A stretch of DNA of 64,000 nt from Candidatus Rifleibacteriota bacterium (GCA_017417215.1 JAFPZP010000099.1:1-64000), one strand, 5' to 3'; numbered from the stretch's first letter, positions 24,823 through 34,320 are shown. The notes: generated by a model not told the origin, from the letters alone. Program-made: numbers and translations.

Positions 24823-26055
24823 ATGTCAAAAATTACTAGAGAATTTATCGAAAGAATCCCCAAAACCGACCTTCATTTACACTTAGACGGCTCTCTCCGT
24901 CTTTCTACCTTGATTGAATTAGCAAAACAGGAAAAAATTGAGCTTCCTTCCTACACTGAAGAAGGTCTTAAAGAATTAGTTTTTAAAGAAAAATACAAAG
25001 ATTTGCCAGATTACTTGCAGGGTTTTGGCTTAACTTGCTCTGTTTTAAAGAATGCTGAAAATCTGGAACGTGTAGCTTACGAATTAGCTATGGATAACAT
25101 TGCTGAAAATGTTATTTATATTGAAGCCAGATTTGCTCCACAGCAGCATTTTGTAAACGGCAAATTCAGCGTTCAAGATTCTGTTAGAGCTGTTAATAAA
25201 GGTTTGAAACGCGCTCAGGACGAACGCAACAATTCAGAAGCAGTAAAGAGCGGAAAAGAACTCCCGTTTCATTATGGTATAATTAACTGTGCTATGCGTT
25301 TCTGCAACAGATTTTTCTCTGATTATTATGCAAATCTGTTTGACTCTTTGGAAGCAACTCCAGCTAGACGTGTAGTAGGTATTGCTTCTCAGGAATTAGC
25401 TCGCATTACTGTTAAATTAGCTCATGAAGAAGGTTTGCCTGTTGTTGGTTTTGACCTTGCTGGTGCTGAAGCTGGTTGGCCTGCAATAGACCATAAAAAG
25501 GCCTATGATATTGCACATTACAATTTCATAAAGAAAACTGTTCATGCCGGTGAAGCTTTTGGTGCAGAATCAATTTTCCAGGCTATTACTGAATGCCATG
25601 CAGACAGAATTGGTCACGGCACTCATCTTTTTAATGTAGATAAAATCACTGACGAAAGAATTCTTAACGGAGAACACGGTGACCCAGAATCTTATATTAA
25701 ACGCTTGGTCGATTATATTGCCTGCCGCAGAATCACTCTTGAAGTTTGTCCGACAAGCAATTTGCAGACTTTGCCTGAAATAAAGAGCATTGCCGAACAT
25801 CCTCTTAAGAAGATGCTTGAAAACAAACTCTCTGTTTCTATTTGTACAGACAACAGATTGGTTTCAAGAACAACTCCAACTGACGAACTCCAGCGTGTTG
25901 TTGAAAACATAGATATTGATAATAAGACATTTAAGAATATTATTACTGCAGGTTTCAAGGGCTCTTTCTATCCTGGAACTTACTTAGAAAAGCGCGCTTT
26001 AGTTAGACAGGTAATGAATAGATATGAAGCTATAGAAAAAGAATTTTTCGGCTGA
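24823..26055 (+). CDS. add: Adenosine deaminase
   Basis: 410 residues, longer than the usual 330-350. N-terminal TDLHLHLDGSLRLSTL supplies the HxH zinc ligands. VHAGEAFG near residues 242-249 holds a third zinc His and the catalytic Glu. HADRIGHGT near 262-270 holds the catalytic His, and CTDNRLVSRTTPTDEL near 345-360 holds the metal Asp, in the TDNR form seen in several bacterial enzymes. The reaction is adenosine to inosine plus ammonia in purine salvage; deoxyadenosine is also a likely substrate. A GGAATG region precedes the start. The extra residues are mainly an insertion around 130-185 (residues with DERNNSEAVKSGKE). It is monocistronic. Confidence 0.9.
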   Translation: MSKITREFIERIPKTDLHLHLDGSLRLSTLIELAKQEKIELPSYTEEGLKELVFKEKYKDLPDYLQGFGLTCSVLKNAENLERVAYELAMDNIAENVIYIEARFAPQQHFVNGKFSVQDSVRAVNKGLKRAQDERNNSEAVKSGKELPFHYGIINCAMRFCNRFFSDYYANLFDSLEATPARRVVGIASQELARITVKLAHEEGLPVVGFDLAGAEAGWPAIDHKKAYDIAHYNFIKKTVHAGEAFGAESIFQAITECHADRIGHGTHLFNVDKITDERILNGEHGDPESYIKRLVDYIACRRITLEVCPTSNLQTLPEIKSIAEHPLKKMLENKLSVSICTDNRLVSRTTPTDELQRVVENIDIDNKTFKNIITAGFKGSFYPGTYLEKRALVRQVMNRYEAIEKEFFG

Positions 26056-26079
26056 GTTCTAACTCTTTAAATAGTTAAA

Positions 26080-26115
26080 AAAACTCGCACAGTATTATGA
26101 GACTGTGCGAGTTTT
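26080..26115. terminator. Bidirectional intrinsic terminator
   Basis: AAAACTCGCACAGT (26080-26093) and ACTGTGCGAGTTTT (26102-26115) form a 14-bp stem between the convergent adenosine deaminase and cyclase genes, with T-runs on both strands. Confidence 0.92.
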
Positions 26116-26132
26116 CTTTATTTAAAATAAAG

Positions 26133-28241
26133 TTATTTCTGAGTCAATCGATATACGCCATCCCATTTTTCGGGAGGATTGTCTTTTAGCTTTTGACAGC
26201 GATTTATAAACATTTGTGCGGTTTTATCTTCTGGGTAATCTTTAAGAATACTTTTATATTTTTCTTCTGCTTCTTCCCATTGTGAAGATAGGTAATGAAC
26301 TAGAGCCATTTCTGAAGCTTCAGAGAGTTTCAGAAGAGCTCTTGAATGAACCTGATTTTTTGTTCCTAATAGCTCATAGACTGTAACACTTTGCTGTCTG
26401 CCTTTAACCGCAACTATATCTAATACTCTGAAAATTAGGTCGGAACCTGCTTCTTTTTGTGTGCTTTCGCTTAATATTATTCTAGAACCATAGACCTTAT
26501 TCAGGCTTTCTAATCTGTTTGCCAGATTAACAGAATCTCCAATGGCTGTGTAGTTGAAACGTTCTGTAGAACCAAAATTGCCGATGAAAGAAATACCAGT
26601 ATTGATTCCAACTCTTGTATTAAATGCTTTTCTACCTTGTGATATCCATTTTTGATTTAATTCTTTAATAGATTTTTGGATTTCTAAGGAAGCAAGACAG
26701 GCTTCTTTTGCTTGGTTTTCATCAGGATGAGGAGCTCCCCAGAATGCCATTACTGAGTCTCCAATGTATTTGTCGATTGTACCGTTATGGTTGTGTATTA
26801 TTTTTGCTATAGAGTCAAAGTATTCGGCAAGTTGGTTAACCAGGTCGCGTGGATTACCTTCTTCTGATATTGAAGAAAAACCATCAATATCAGTGAAAAG
26901 AATTGTAATTTTACTAGCTTGAGCTTCTAGTTTTGCTTCATTTTTATCTTTTACCAGTTCTTTTACAATTTCTGATGGAACATATTTTTTAAACGAACTC
27001 AAAGCTTTTTTCATTGAATTCATTGTATTACTCATATCTTGAATTTCGGTGATCGGGGATTGAAGGTCTATTTCTCCATCGAAATCAAGATTTTGTATTC
27101 TGTCAGCTTCTTCTATTGCTCTATGTATAGGGTCTGTCAGCTCTTTGGCTAGAGTAGCTGTTAAAAAACCAGCTATGATTAACAGCCAGAAAGAAAATAG
27201 AAGCGTAGTTTCATGTATTCTAGCTATTGGTCCTATAAAATCATCTTCAGGAACAATTATTCCAAGGGTCCATTTCCCTGAGTATTTGTCTGAAAGGGGT
27301 CTGAATAATGATAAATAGCGTTCGCCTTTATGGGTAAAATTAAATTTGTATTTTTGGCTATCTTGATAATATTTAATTGCTTCATTTTCTGGTCCATTTT
27401 TTAACGCCTGTTCTGCCGGAGATCTAGGGTGAGCCCCTTTTGTTGGATTTCTTGGATTCCCTTTTTTAAATGAAGCTTTTGCAGGGTGAGCAAATATTTC
27501 GCCTTTGTCATTGCAAAGGAAAGCGGTTCCTGTTTCGCCAATTTTTAGACTCTTAAGAAAAGTATTGATTTCATTTAGCTTGAAATCTATTCCTACAGCC
27601 CCTTTAAAATCCTGATTTGAATCAAATATTGGTTGAGCACAGGTTACACCAGGTTCTCTTGCTGTAAAAAGGAAATATTCGCTGGTCCATACCGGTTTCC
27701 CTTCTGCTTTTGTAACTTCATACCAAGGTCTTTCTCTGGGGTCATAATTAATGTCAGAAGTTGTTTTATCGCTGATCAATTTATGGTCCAGGTCTTTTTT
27801 TATAAGTCGAATTCCTGGTAAGGGAGTAGTTCTATAGACTATTTTTGTGACAAAAGTATCATCGTCGTCTCTATATGTCATAAAATAGTCACCATTTTCA
27901 TCCCCAAAATAAATGCTTTGGAACTGTGGATAGGTTTCTAGAGCTTCTGTGAAAAATGATTCATTGAAATCTACTGTAGAAGAAGAGATAACATTTTCCT
28001 CTATAAGTCGTTTTATGACTATGCCGTTTTTATTAGCGGGTTCTAAGTGGCTATTGATTTGTCTGGTTATCGTTTCTGAAATTTGATATAACAACTCGTC
28101 AGATGATTGGAGCATTATTTCAAGATTGCTTTGGTAACCATAAAAAACTATTCCAGCGATAATTAGTGAAAAAAGCGCTAGAAATGAAAGAAATACTACG
28201 ACTTGAAGACCGTAGGTTCTAAATTTTGATTCTATACCCAC
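26133..28241 (-). CDS. Membrane receptor-type class III adenylate/guanylate cyclase
   Basis: 702 residues. A membrane helix at about 12-35 is followed by a periplasmic dCache-type sensor (about 40-330; RPWYEVTKAEGKPVWTSEY is typical). A second helix lies at about 338-360, then a HAMP-like region with TDPIHRAIEEADRI. The class III cyclase domain spans about 430-610: ILFTDIDGFSSISE and YIGDSVMAFWG give the two metal-binding Asp, and AIGDSVNLANRLESLN gives the Asn and Arg that stabilise the transition state. The last 75 residues look like a TPR helix pair. It should make cAMP or cGMP on ligand binding; which nucleotide cannot be decided here. Monocistronic. Confidence 0.9.
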   Translation of the reverse strand: MGIESKFRTYGLQVVVFLSFLALFSLIIAGIVFYGYQSNLEIMLQSSDELLYQISETITRQINSHLEPANKNGIVIKRLIEENVISSSTVDFNESFFTEALETYPQFQSIYFGDENGDYFMTYRDDDDTFVTKIVYRTTPLPGIRLIKKDLDHKLISDKTTSDINYDPRERPWYEVTKAEGKPVWTSEYFLFTAREPGVTCAQPIFDSNQDFKGAVGIDFKLNEINTFLKSLKIGETGTAFLCNDKGEIFAHPAKASFKKGNPRNPTKGAHPRSPAEQALKNGPENEAIKYYQDSQKYKFNFTHKGERYLSLFRPLSDKYSGKWTLGIIVPEDDFIGPIARIHETTLLFSFWLLIIAGFLTATLAKELTDPIHRAIEEADRIQNLDFDGEIDLQSPITEIQDMSNTMNSMKKALSSFKKYVPSEIVKELVKDKNEAKLEAQASKITILFTDIDGFSSISEEGNPRDLVNQLAEYFDSIAKIIHNHNGTIDKYIGDSVMAFWGAPHPDENQAKEACLASLEIQKSIKELNQKWISQGRKAFNTRVGINTGISFIGNFGSTERFNYTAIGDSVNLANRLESLNKVYGSRIILSESTQKEAGSDLIFRVLDIVAVKGRQQSVTVYELLGTKNQVHSRALLKLSEASEMALVHYLSSQWEEAEEKYKSILKDYPEDKTAQMFINRCQKLKDNPPEKWDGVYRLTQK

Positions 28242-28305
28242 TTATAATAATCCTAAATTATTTTAGCATTTTTGTACTATTAGAGCAACTTATGGTTAAC
28301 TAAAA

Positions 28306-28347
28306 GGGAATGACCTGCAAAAGCCTAAGCTAATGCAGGTCATTCCC
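28306..28347 (-). terminator. Intrinsic terminator of the small ORF at 28359-28514
   Basis: GGGAATGACCTGCA (28306-28319) pairs perfectly with TGCAGGTCATTCCC (28334-28347). On the minus strand the hairpin is followed by TTTTAG. It starts 11 bases after the stop codon of the small ORF. Confidence 0.75.
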
Positions 28348-28358
28348 CAAACAAATTC

Positions 28359-28514
28359 CTATTTATGCGGTTGTTCTGAGTCAACCGAAACAGATAACTG
28401 CATATCAGGGGAAGAATAAAGATATCCTGAGACTTTCTTGTAGCTATATCCATAGCTTAATAGAAAACCAACTAAAGTAACTACAAGAGTCAGGATAATT
28501 GCTATTGTACGCAT
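28359..28514 (-). CDS. Small single-pass membrane protein (51 residues), unknown
   Basis: ATG at 28512-28514 follows GGGAG by about 6 bases, and the frame ends with TAG at 28359-28361. The peptide starts MRTIAIILTLVVTLVGFLL, a single membrane helix or uncleaved signal, then YGYSYKKVSGYLY, and has a polar tail ending EQPHK. It has its own terminator hairpin (28306-28347) and an AT-rich upstream region with a TATTAT-like -10. This suggests a stand-alone transcript between the cyclase gene and DUF445. No family recognised. Confidence 0.65.
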   Translation of the reverse strand: MRTIAIILTLVVTLVGFLLSYGYSYKKVSGYLYSSPDMQLSVSVDSEQPHK

Positions 28515-28660
28515 AAGCAACTCCCTGTAACAGTCTGAGAATGAAATCGGCGGTACTTGTTTAATTTTTAACTATAATATGTTAAATTTTATTTATAGTT
28601 TTTTTTAGATTAACTTTGTTAGTTCTTGATGGAGCATATTCGTAAACGGAGTCTGTTTGA

Positions 28661-29329
28661 ATGTGGGAAACTCTGCTAAGCTTATTTGTTTCTATGCTTA
28701 TAGGCGGGTTTATTGGCTGGATAACAAACCTTTTGGCTGTTAAAGCCTTATTTCATCCACACAAAAATTATAGAATTCTAGGTTTTGACTATCAGGGGCT
28801 TTTGCCAAAACGAAGAGGCGAGTTGGCTAACAATCTCGGGAATATGGTAGAAGGCGAACTAATCAATATTCCTGAACTTATTAAAAAAGTAAAACCCGAA
28901 GATGTTAATCCTTTTATAGATAAGATGGTTGACGATCATAGAGGCAATATTCAACAGGCTATATTTGACTATATTAACAATTATCTTAAAAGTATAAAGG
29001 TTCCTCTGATAAATATTGATGTTAGTAAATATGTAAGCACAAATACCTTAGTTACCAAAACAACAGATAAAGTAGTTGAGCTATTGAGGGAAAAGGCTAA
29101 ACAGGCTGTGCCAACTGTTCTTACAAAGGCTGGTAATGAAGTTATTAAACATATTTCTGTTCACGATATAGTTAAAGAAAAAGTTGATAAAATGGACTTA
29201 GATAAATTGGAACAAATGGTTAATCGTATTGCTGAAAGAGAAATGAAAATGATAGAATACCTGGGTGGGGTATTAGGTGTACTTGTTGGGGCTATACAAT
29301 GGTTGATTCAGCATTTTATAATTAGTTGA
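28661..29329 (+). CDS. DUF445 family membrane protein
   Basis: 222 residues. The start LFVSMLIGGFIGWITNLLAVKALFHP is the N-terminal DUF445 signature, followed by FDYQGLLPKRRGELANNLG. A final hydrophobic helix (VLGVLVGAIQWLIQHF) anchors the C-terminus. The family, which includes the B. subtilis YheB type, has no assigned activity. A GGAG motif lies 9-10 bases before the ATG. The stop codon lies 14 bases before the first ankyrin gene, so it probably shares a transcript with the ankyrin cluster. Confidence 0.9.
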   Translation: MWETLLSLFVSMLIGGFIGWITNLLAVKALFHPHKNYRILGFDYQGLLPKRRGELANNLGNMVEGELINIPELIKKVKPEDVNPFIDKMVDDHRGNIQQAIFDYINNYLKSIKVPLINIDVSKYVSTNTLVTKTTDKVVELLREKAKQAVPTVLTKAGNEVIKHISVHDIVKEKVDKMDLDKLEQMVNRIAEREMKMIEYLGGVLGVLVGAIQWLIQHFIIS

Positions 29330-29343
29330 AACTGGTAGTGGTT

Positions 29344-30903
29344 ATGGATAACAAAGATTATATTAACAATTCTAGAGATTATTATAAGAAAGATTATTCC
29401 AATAATAGTTCAAAAGATTGGAAATTTAAGATTCTTTCTGGTTTTATAGCTTTAATAATAATTCTTTCTATTATAATTATAGAAGATGAGTTTTCTGGTA
29501 GAAACAGAATAAAAGGTTTTTTCACTCTTATGCAAAGTAAGATTGAAACATTCATTAAGGGCGAAAAAAGCGTAAAAGATCATAAGACTGACCAAAAAGA
29601 AACCAAAATAGCTGTAGATTCAGATAATGAAGATAAATCTGCTAGTGAAAAGAATGTACTTAATGATGAAGATAGAGAAAAATATGCCCATCTTTACAGC
29701 TTATCAGAAGAAGAACTGATTGAAATACTTATAGATGATGAACATCAGAACAAGATTCTTACAAAAATTGCTTTAGACAAAGACTATGGAAAGCTTTTGA
29801 ACGAACTTTTAAAAAATAATTCATCTCTTTTGAAGGCTGAATCAAATAGTGATAATCCTTTGATATATGCGGCAGAGAAAAATAGTAGGAAATGTGTTGA
29901 TGTTTTGATTAACCATGGAGCTGATCTTAAGGTTGAACTTGATGATGGTGGAACTTTGCTTCATATAGCAGCTCAGAATAGTAATATTCCATTGGCTAAA
30001 CAAGTATTGGTAGCAGGAATACCTGTTGATAAAAAGACAAAATTTGGTAAAACCCCATTATATTATGCTATTAAAAAGAATGATTTTGAAATGGCTTATT
30101 TTCTTACTAATTGTGGGGCTGAATACAGAGATTATCAACTAAAATCTACTACTAGAGACAAAAGAATGCTCAAGTTTCTTGAAAAAGGAGCTAAGTATCT
30201 TGATGTAAATACAGAACCTTCCCCAGAAGAAAAAGAATGGCGAGAAGCTTATGAATATATCAAAGACGGTAAACTTTCTGATTTGTATAATCTGGTAAAA
30301 AGCGGGAAAGATTTGCTCAAGATGAGCTATAAAGGGGAACCAGCTCCCTGTATTGCTGCTAAATATGGGCAATATGAAGTATTAAGATATTTACTTCATG
30401 AATTTGATTGTAAAAATCTTGTAGATTATAAAATGGGTCGTAATGCTTTACATTATGCTGTTCAACAATCTAACGAAAAAATCATCGATATGCTTATAGA
30501 AAATGGTTTTGATGTTAATTCCACCGATTTATATAATAATACTCCATTGCATTATGCTGTAAATAATCCATATCCATATAATATTCAGATTTTATTGCAT
30601 CACGGAGCAGACCCTGATTTATATAATCTGAAAAGACAGACTCCTTTGCATTATGCAGCAATGAAGGGGAATGATTTTGCCGTAATTCTGTTTATAAAGG
30701 AAGGAGCAAAAATTAATTTTCAAGATTATCTTGGTAATACTTTGCTTCATTATGTTGCCTTAGGCTCTTCTGATAAAAAGGTTTTAGATGTTTTATATGA
30801 AAAAGAAGACGAGATGAATTTAAATATTAAAAACAATAATGGAGAAACACCCCGCACCGTGAGATGGGATTGTTACAAATATTACGAAGAACATTATAAA
30901 TAA
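29344..30903 (+). CDS. Membrane-anchored ankyrin-repeat protein 1
   Basis: 519 residues. I choose the ATG at 29344 because the N-terminus then matches its two paralogues: a short Asn/Asp/Tyr-rich tail (MDNKDYINNSRDYYKKDY), one membrane helix at about 30-48 (ILSGFIALIIILSIIII), then a charged linker. A TTG at 29326 overlapping the DUF445 stop is an alternative. Ankyrin repeats lie at about residues 170-275 (GGTLLHIAAQNSNIPLAKQVL) and 325-505 (NTPLHYAVNN, QTPLHYAAMKGNDFAVILF). Ankyrin repeats bind other proteins. First of three tandem paralogues. Confidence 0.88.
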   Translation: MDNKDYINNSRDYYKKDYSNNSSKDWKFKILSGFIALIIILSIIIIEDEFSGRNRIKGFFTLMQSKIETFIKGEKSVKDHKTDQKETKIAVDSDNEDKSASEKNVLNDEDREKYAHLYSLSEEELIEILIDDEHQNKILTKIALDKDYGKLLNELLKNNSSLLKAESNSDNPLIYAAEKNSRKCVDVLINHGADLKVELDDGGTLLHIAAQNSNIPLAKQVLVAGIPVDKKTKFGKTPLYYAIKKNDFEMAYFLTNCGAEYRDYQLKSTTRDKRMLKFLEKGAKYLDVNTEPSPEEKEWREAYEYIKDGKLSDLYNLVKSGKDLLKMSYKGEPAPCIAAKYGQYEVLRYLLHEFDCKNLVDYKMGRNALHYAVQQSNEKIIDMLIENGFDVNSTDLYNNTPLHYAVNNPYPYNIQILLHHGADPDLYNLKRQTPLHYAAMKGNDFAVILFIKEGAKINFQDYLGNTLLHYVALGSSDKKVLDVLYEKEDEMNLNIKNNNGETPRTVRWDCYKYYEEHYK

Positions 30904-31028
30904 AGAAAAAAGTTGGTAATAGTCAGGATTATTTTTTATACTATAATTAGAAGAGTAAGAAATTTGTTATTATTTTTGTTGTTTAGAAGAACAATGTTTC
31001 GGCTTAATTATGCTTATAGGTGGTTTTT

Positions 31029-33071
31029 ATGAGTAACAAAGATTACTATGTCAGAAACAAAGATTATAATTCAGATGACTACCATTCTAATGGAAGTAAT
31101 GGTTATAATGATAAATCTTCTGGTGTTTTGTTTTTTGTGTTATTTTTATTTGCCGATTTTTTAATAGTTTGTAGTTTAATGGATTGGTTTCCACAAAAAA
31201 AATTGCGTCCTGAAACCCCAAAGAAAGAGGTTATAAGGATTTATCCTCAGAATGAAGAACATCTTTCTCTTGTAAAAAGAAACGATCCGTTCTCTTCTAA
31301 TAAGAAAAAAACACCTATAGCTATTCAAAAAGAAGAAGAACGTAAAAAATTTATAGAAGAACATAGAAGAATAATACTTGGAGAAAGGTCTGAGTCTAAA
31401 GACAAAGATATAAATCCTTCTGTTTCTAGTTCCTTAAATTCAAATCAGACAACTCAAGTAAAAAATTTTTTGCCGAATCGAAAACCTGATTCAATTAGTA
31501 AAAAACAAGTTGAACCAATAAAAGATGAGACAAATAAAATTGCTCTTAAGGTAGTCAATAAGCCTGAACGCAAGAAAGCATCATGGGAAATTTTTAGAGA
31601 TGAGAACAAAGAAGATTTTGATGAGATAAATAAATTTGAAAAAGAATTTATGAATAAATCGTTTAGTCACTATATGGATAGTATGGATGAAAAGCAACTT
31701 TTGGATGAATATGAAATAGTTGAAAAATTTTATAATAAATATGATTCTCTTACAAAAAGTGAGTATTTTAGCATTATTTCTAGAAGATCATCTATTTGGA
31801 GTTCTTTCGCAAGGACTGCAATGAATAAGGATTATCCTTCACTTTTTCAAAAAGTTATTGATAGTGGTTTTAAACCGAATAATTGGACATTTAATGATTA
31901 TCCGGTTGTTTTGTATGTGGCAAACCAAGGAAGTGTGCACTGTTTTGATGTTCTTTTAAAAAATAATATTGATTTGACAAAAGTAATAAAAAGACAAAGA
32001 AGATTTGATGAAGACTTTCCTACTAGCAAATTAAATAAAGGCGATAGAAGGGGACCTCATTTTTCCCATGAAAGACCAGAAGAACCTAAAATAGAAGAAG
32101 GTAAAAACCTACTTCATATTGCTGCTCAAATAGGGAATATTCATTTCGCAGAAGTAGCTTTAAAAGCAGGTCTTGCTGTTAACAAAAGAACAAAAAACGG
32201 CAAAACTGCTATGTATTATGCTGTAAAAAATGGCCGTTATGAAATGGTTAAATTTCTTCTAGATAACGGAGCCGAACTTACAGAAGAATTAAAAGACTTA
32301 ACTAATGATACAAAAATATTAGACTTGTTTAAGAATTATGAAACAGCAGAAAAAGCCGAAAAAGTTGTTAGTTCCCCAGAAGATAACTATGTCGATGCTG
32401 AAGAAGTTTTTAATTTTATAAAAAAAGGTGAACTTATAAACTTATTTAACTTAAGCAAAACAGGTATAGACCTATCTAAGATATATTATGATAACGAACC
32501 TCTTCCTTGTATTGCAGTTCGTTTCGGTAAATATGAAATATTAAAGTATCTGATTCATGAATTTGACTGTAAGCCCTTAGTTAATAAGGTAACTGGGCTA
32601 AATGCTTTACATTATGCTGTGATATATGGTTATGGATTGAAAATACCTATATTATTGATAAGCAACGGTTTCTCTCCAGATGTTCAGGATTCTATAGGTA
32701 ACACAGCTTTGCACTATGCTGTTGAAAAGTCATCTAAGGATATTGTGGATTATTTATTAAAGAGTAAAGCTAACCCCAATATATTGAACAATAAAAAACA
32801 AAGTGCTCTTCATTTGGCTGTGCTTAATGACAATGCTGATCTGGCAGGTTTACTTTTAGATAGCTCTGCTGATATTAATTGTCAGGATAGTTTAGGGAAT
32901 ACTCCTCTTCATTATGTTGCTTATTGTTCATCTCAAAACAAGGCAATGTTTGAACAGTTCTATAAATACAAAGATAAATTAGATTTTTCTATTAAAAACA
33001 ATGATGGAAAGACACCACGCAGTGTTTGGGAAGAAGATTGTTTTGATAAATATGAGAAGAATCAACTTTAA
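31029..33071 (+). CDS. Membrane-anchored ankyrin-repeat protein 2
   Basis: 680 residues from the ATG at 31029, which has AGGTGG about 8 bases upstream. The tail MSNKDYYVRNKDYNSDDY is followed by one membrane helix at about 33-52 (VLFFVLFLFADFLIVCSL). A long polar K/E-rich linker of more than 100 residues comes next. Ankyrin repeats lie at about 355-430 (KNLLHIAAQIGNIHFAEVAL) and 490-665 (NTALHYAVEKSSKDIVDYLL, QSALHLAVLNDNADLAGLLL). The C-terminus ends as in paralogue 1 with N-N-(D/N)-G-(K/E)-T-P-R. It starts about 125 bases after paralogue 1; a TATAAT at 30942-30947 could be a separate -10 box. Confidence 0.88.
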   Translation: MSNKDYYVRNKDYNSDDYHSNGSNGYNDKSSGVLFFVLFLFADFLIVCSLMDWFPQKKLRPETPKKEVIRIYPQNEEHLSLVKRNDPFSSNKKKTPIAIQKEEERKKFIEEHRRIILGERSESKDKDINPSVSSSLNSNQTTQVKNFLPNRKPDSISKKQVEPIKDETNKIALKVVNKPERKKASWEIFRDENKEDFDEINKFEKEFMNKSFSHYMDSMDEKQLLDEYEIVEKFYNKYDSLTKSEYFSIISRRSSIWSSFARTAMNKDYPSLFQKVIDSGFKPNNWTFNDYPVVLYVANQGSVHCFDVLLKNNIDLTKVIKRQRRFDEDFPTSKLNKGDRRGPHFSHERPEEPKIEEGKNLLHIAAQIGNIHFAEVALKAGLAVNKRTKNGKTAMYYAVKNGRYEMVKFLLDNGAELTEELKDLTNDTKILDLFKNYETAEKAEKVVSSPEDNYVDAEEVFNFIKKGELINLFNLSKTGIDLSKIYYDNEPLPCIAVRFGKYEILKYLIHEFDCKPLVNKVTGLNALHYAVIYGYGLKIPILLISNGFSPDVQDSIGNTALHYAVEKSSKDIVDYLLKSKANPNILNNKKQSALHLAVLNDNADLAGLLLDSSADINCQDSLGNTPLHYVAYCSSQNKAMFEQFYKYKDKLDFSIKNNDGKTPRSVWEEDCFDKYEKNQL

Positions 33072-33092
33072 GTAATGAAAAGAAGATAGAAT

Positions 33093-34208
33093 ATGGAAGA
33101 TAATGATTATAAATATGACAATAAAGAATATGAGAACAATAATAAAAATGACTATAATTCGATAAATGGAAAAAAAGATAAATTATGGGTAGTTTTTGTC
33201 TGTGTTTTCATTTTGTTTTTTGTTATTTTTGGCGCGAGATTAGTTATTCTGGGTGTGACGAATACTAAGAAGAAACCTTATACTGTTGCAAAAACCAGTA
33301 CTCGTTCTAATGCTTCTAATAATGATTCAGTTATTCCTCCTCCAGATTATAACCCCTATGAAAATAAAAAAGAAAAACCTCGTGTAAAATTTCATGTTCG
33401 TGAGAAAAAAACAGAACCTAAACCAGAACCTAAGCCCGATAATAGTATTAGTAACAAGCCTGTTCAGAATAAAAAGAATAATGATATGCCTTTTGCTCCT
33501 AATTTGAGAACAGAAACATCTGCAGAAATTAATACTAAAACAGAAGATTCTAAACCTGTCGTAAATCACGTAGCTATAGGGAAATATCTTCAAATGACTG
33601 AACAACAGATGTTAGAAGAGATTGAGATAGATTTTAGAAATGATGTAAAATATAATATGGCTGGGTTAGTTCCTGTTCCTGTTCCAATACCTACTGAAAT
33701 AGCAAGAGTTCATATAGCTCAAGTTGCTATATTAAAAGATTGTAGTCTGGTATTGGATAAGTTATGTAAAAAAGATTTTCATCCTTTAAAAGAACCTGAA
33801 GCTTTTCATGAAGGAAACTCTAGAGTAATACTGGCTTTGGTTATACTGGCTGCAGATTTGGACCACAGAAAATCTATAGATGTGCTTATTAAGAATGGAG
33901 CAGATTTAAAAATTGAAGCTCCAAAACCCAAAACCAATAATAGTAAGGCAATAGAAGAAGGGAAAACGTTGCTTCATTGTGCTGCTCAGCATGGTAATAC
34001 TGATTTAATGAAGAAAGTTATAGATGCAGGGGTTCCAATAGATAAAAAAACTGTGACTGGTAAGACCCCTCTTTATTTTGCTGTCAAGAACAATCAGTAT
34101 GAATCTGCTTATATTCTTATAAATAAGGGTGCTGTTAGAGAAGAAAGTTTAAAATCAGAAACAAAAGATGAAAAGATGCTCAAACTCTTAGAAACCGGAA
34201 AATATTGA
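33093..34208 (+). CDS. Membrane-anchored ankyrin-repeat protein 3, shortened
   Basis: 371 residues. The tail MEDNDYKYDNKEYENNNKND and one membrane helix (VVFVCVFILFFVIFGARLVIL, about 32-52) match the paralogues. A proline-rich linker follows, with EPKPEPKPDN near 112-121. Only the first ankyrin block is present (KTLLHCAAQHGNTDLMKKVI, TPLYFAVKNNQYESAYIL). The protein stops at MLKLLETGKY, exactly where paralogue 1 continues with MLKFLEKGAKYLDVNTE. It therefore lacks the whole second ankyrin block. It begins 21 bases after paralogue 2, and an intergenic palindromic repeat begins 35 bases after its stop. Confidence 0.85.
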   Translation: MEDNDYKYDNKEYENNNKNDYNSINGKKDKLWVVFVCVFILFFVIFGARLVILGVTNTKKKPYTVAKTSTRSNASNNDSVIPPPDYNPYENKKEKPRVKFHVREKKTEPKPEPKPDNSISNKPVQNKKNNDMPFAPNLRTETSAEINTKTEDSKPVVNHVAIGKYLQMTEQQMLEEIEIDFRNDVKYNMAGLVPVPVPIPTEIARVHIAQVAILKDCSLVLDKLCKKDFHPLKEPEAFHEGNSRVILALVILAADLDHRKSIDVLIKNGADLKIEAPKPKTNNSKAIEEGKTLLHCAAQHGNTDLMKKVIDAGVPIDKKTVTGKTPLYFAVKNNQYESAYILINKGAVREESLKSETKDEKMLKLLETGKY

Positions 34209-34243
34209 AAGAGCATAGAGAGAAGACCCTCATCTCTTTTGTA

Positions 34244-34320
34244 GTCTACCCATTGTCATAAACGTATAGCTTTCAGGGCTAAAGCCCATACGCTATACTT
34301 TTTATGACAAATGTGTAGAC
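34244..34320. repeat. 77-bp palindromic repeat, copy A
   Basis: The whole 77 bases are an imperfect inverted repeat: GTCTAC at one end and GTAGAC at the other, TTGTCATAAA opposite TTTATGACAA, GTATAGC opposite GCTATAC, and GGGCT-AA-AGCCC at the centre. A near-identical copy in reverse orientation lies at 36778-36853, on the other side of hutU. Confidence 0.9.
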
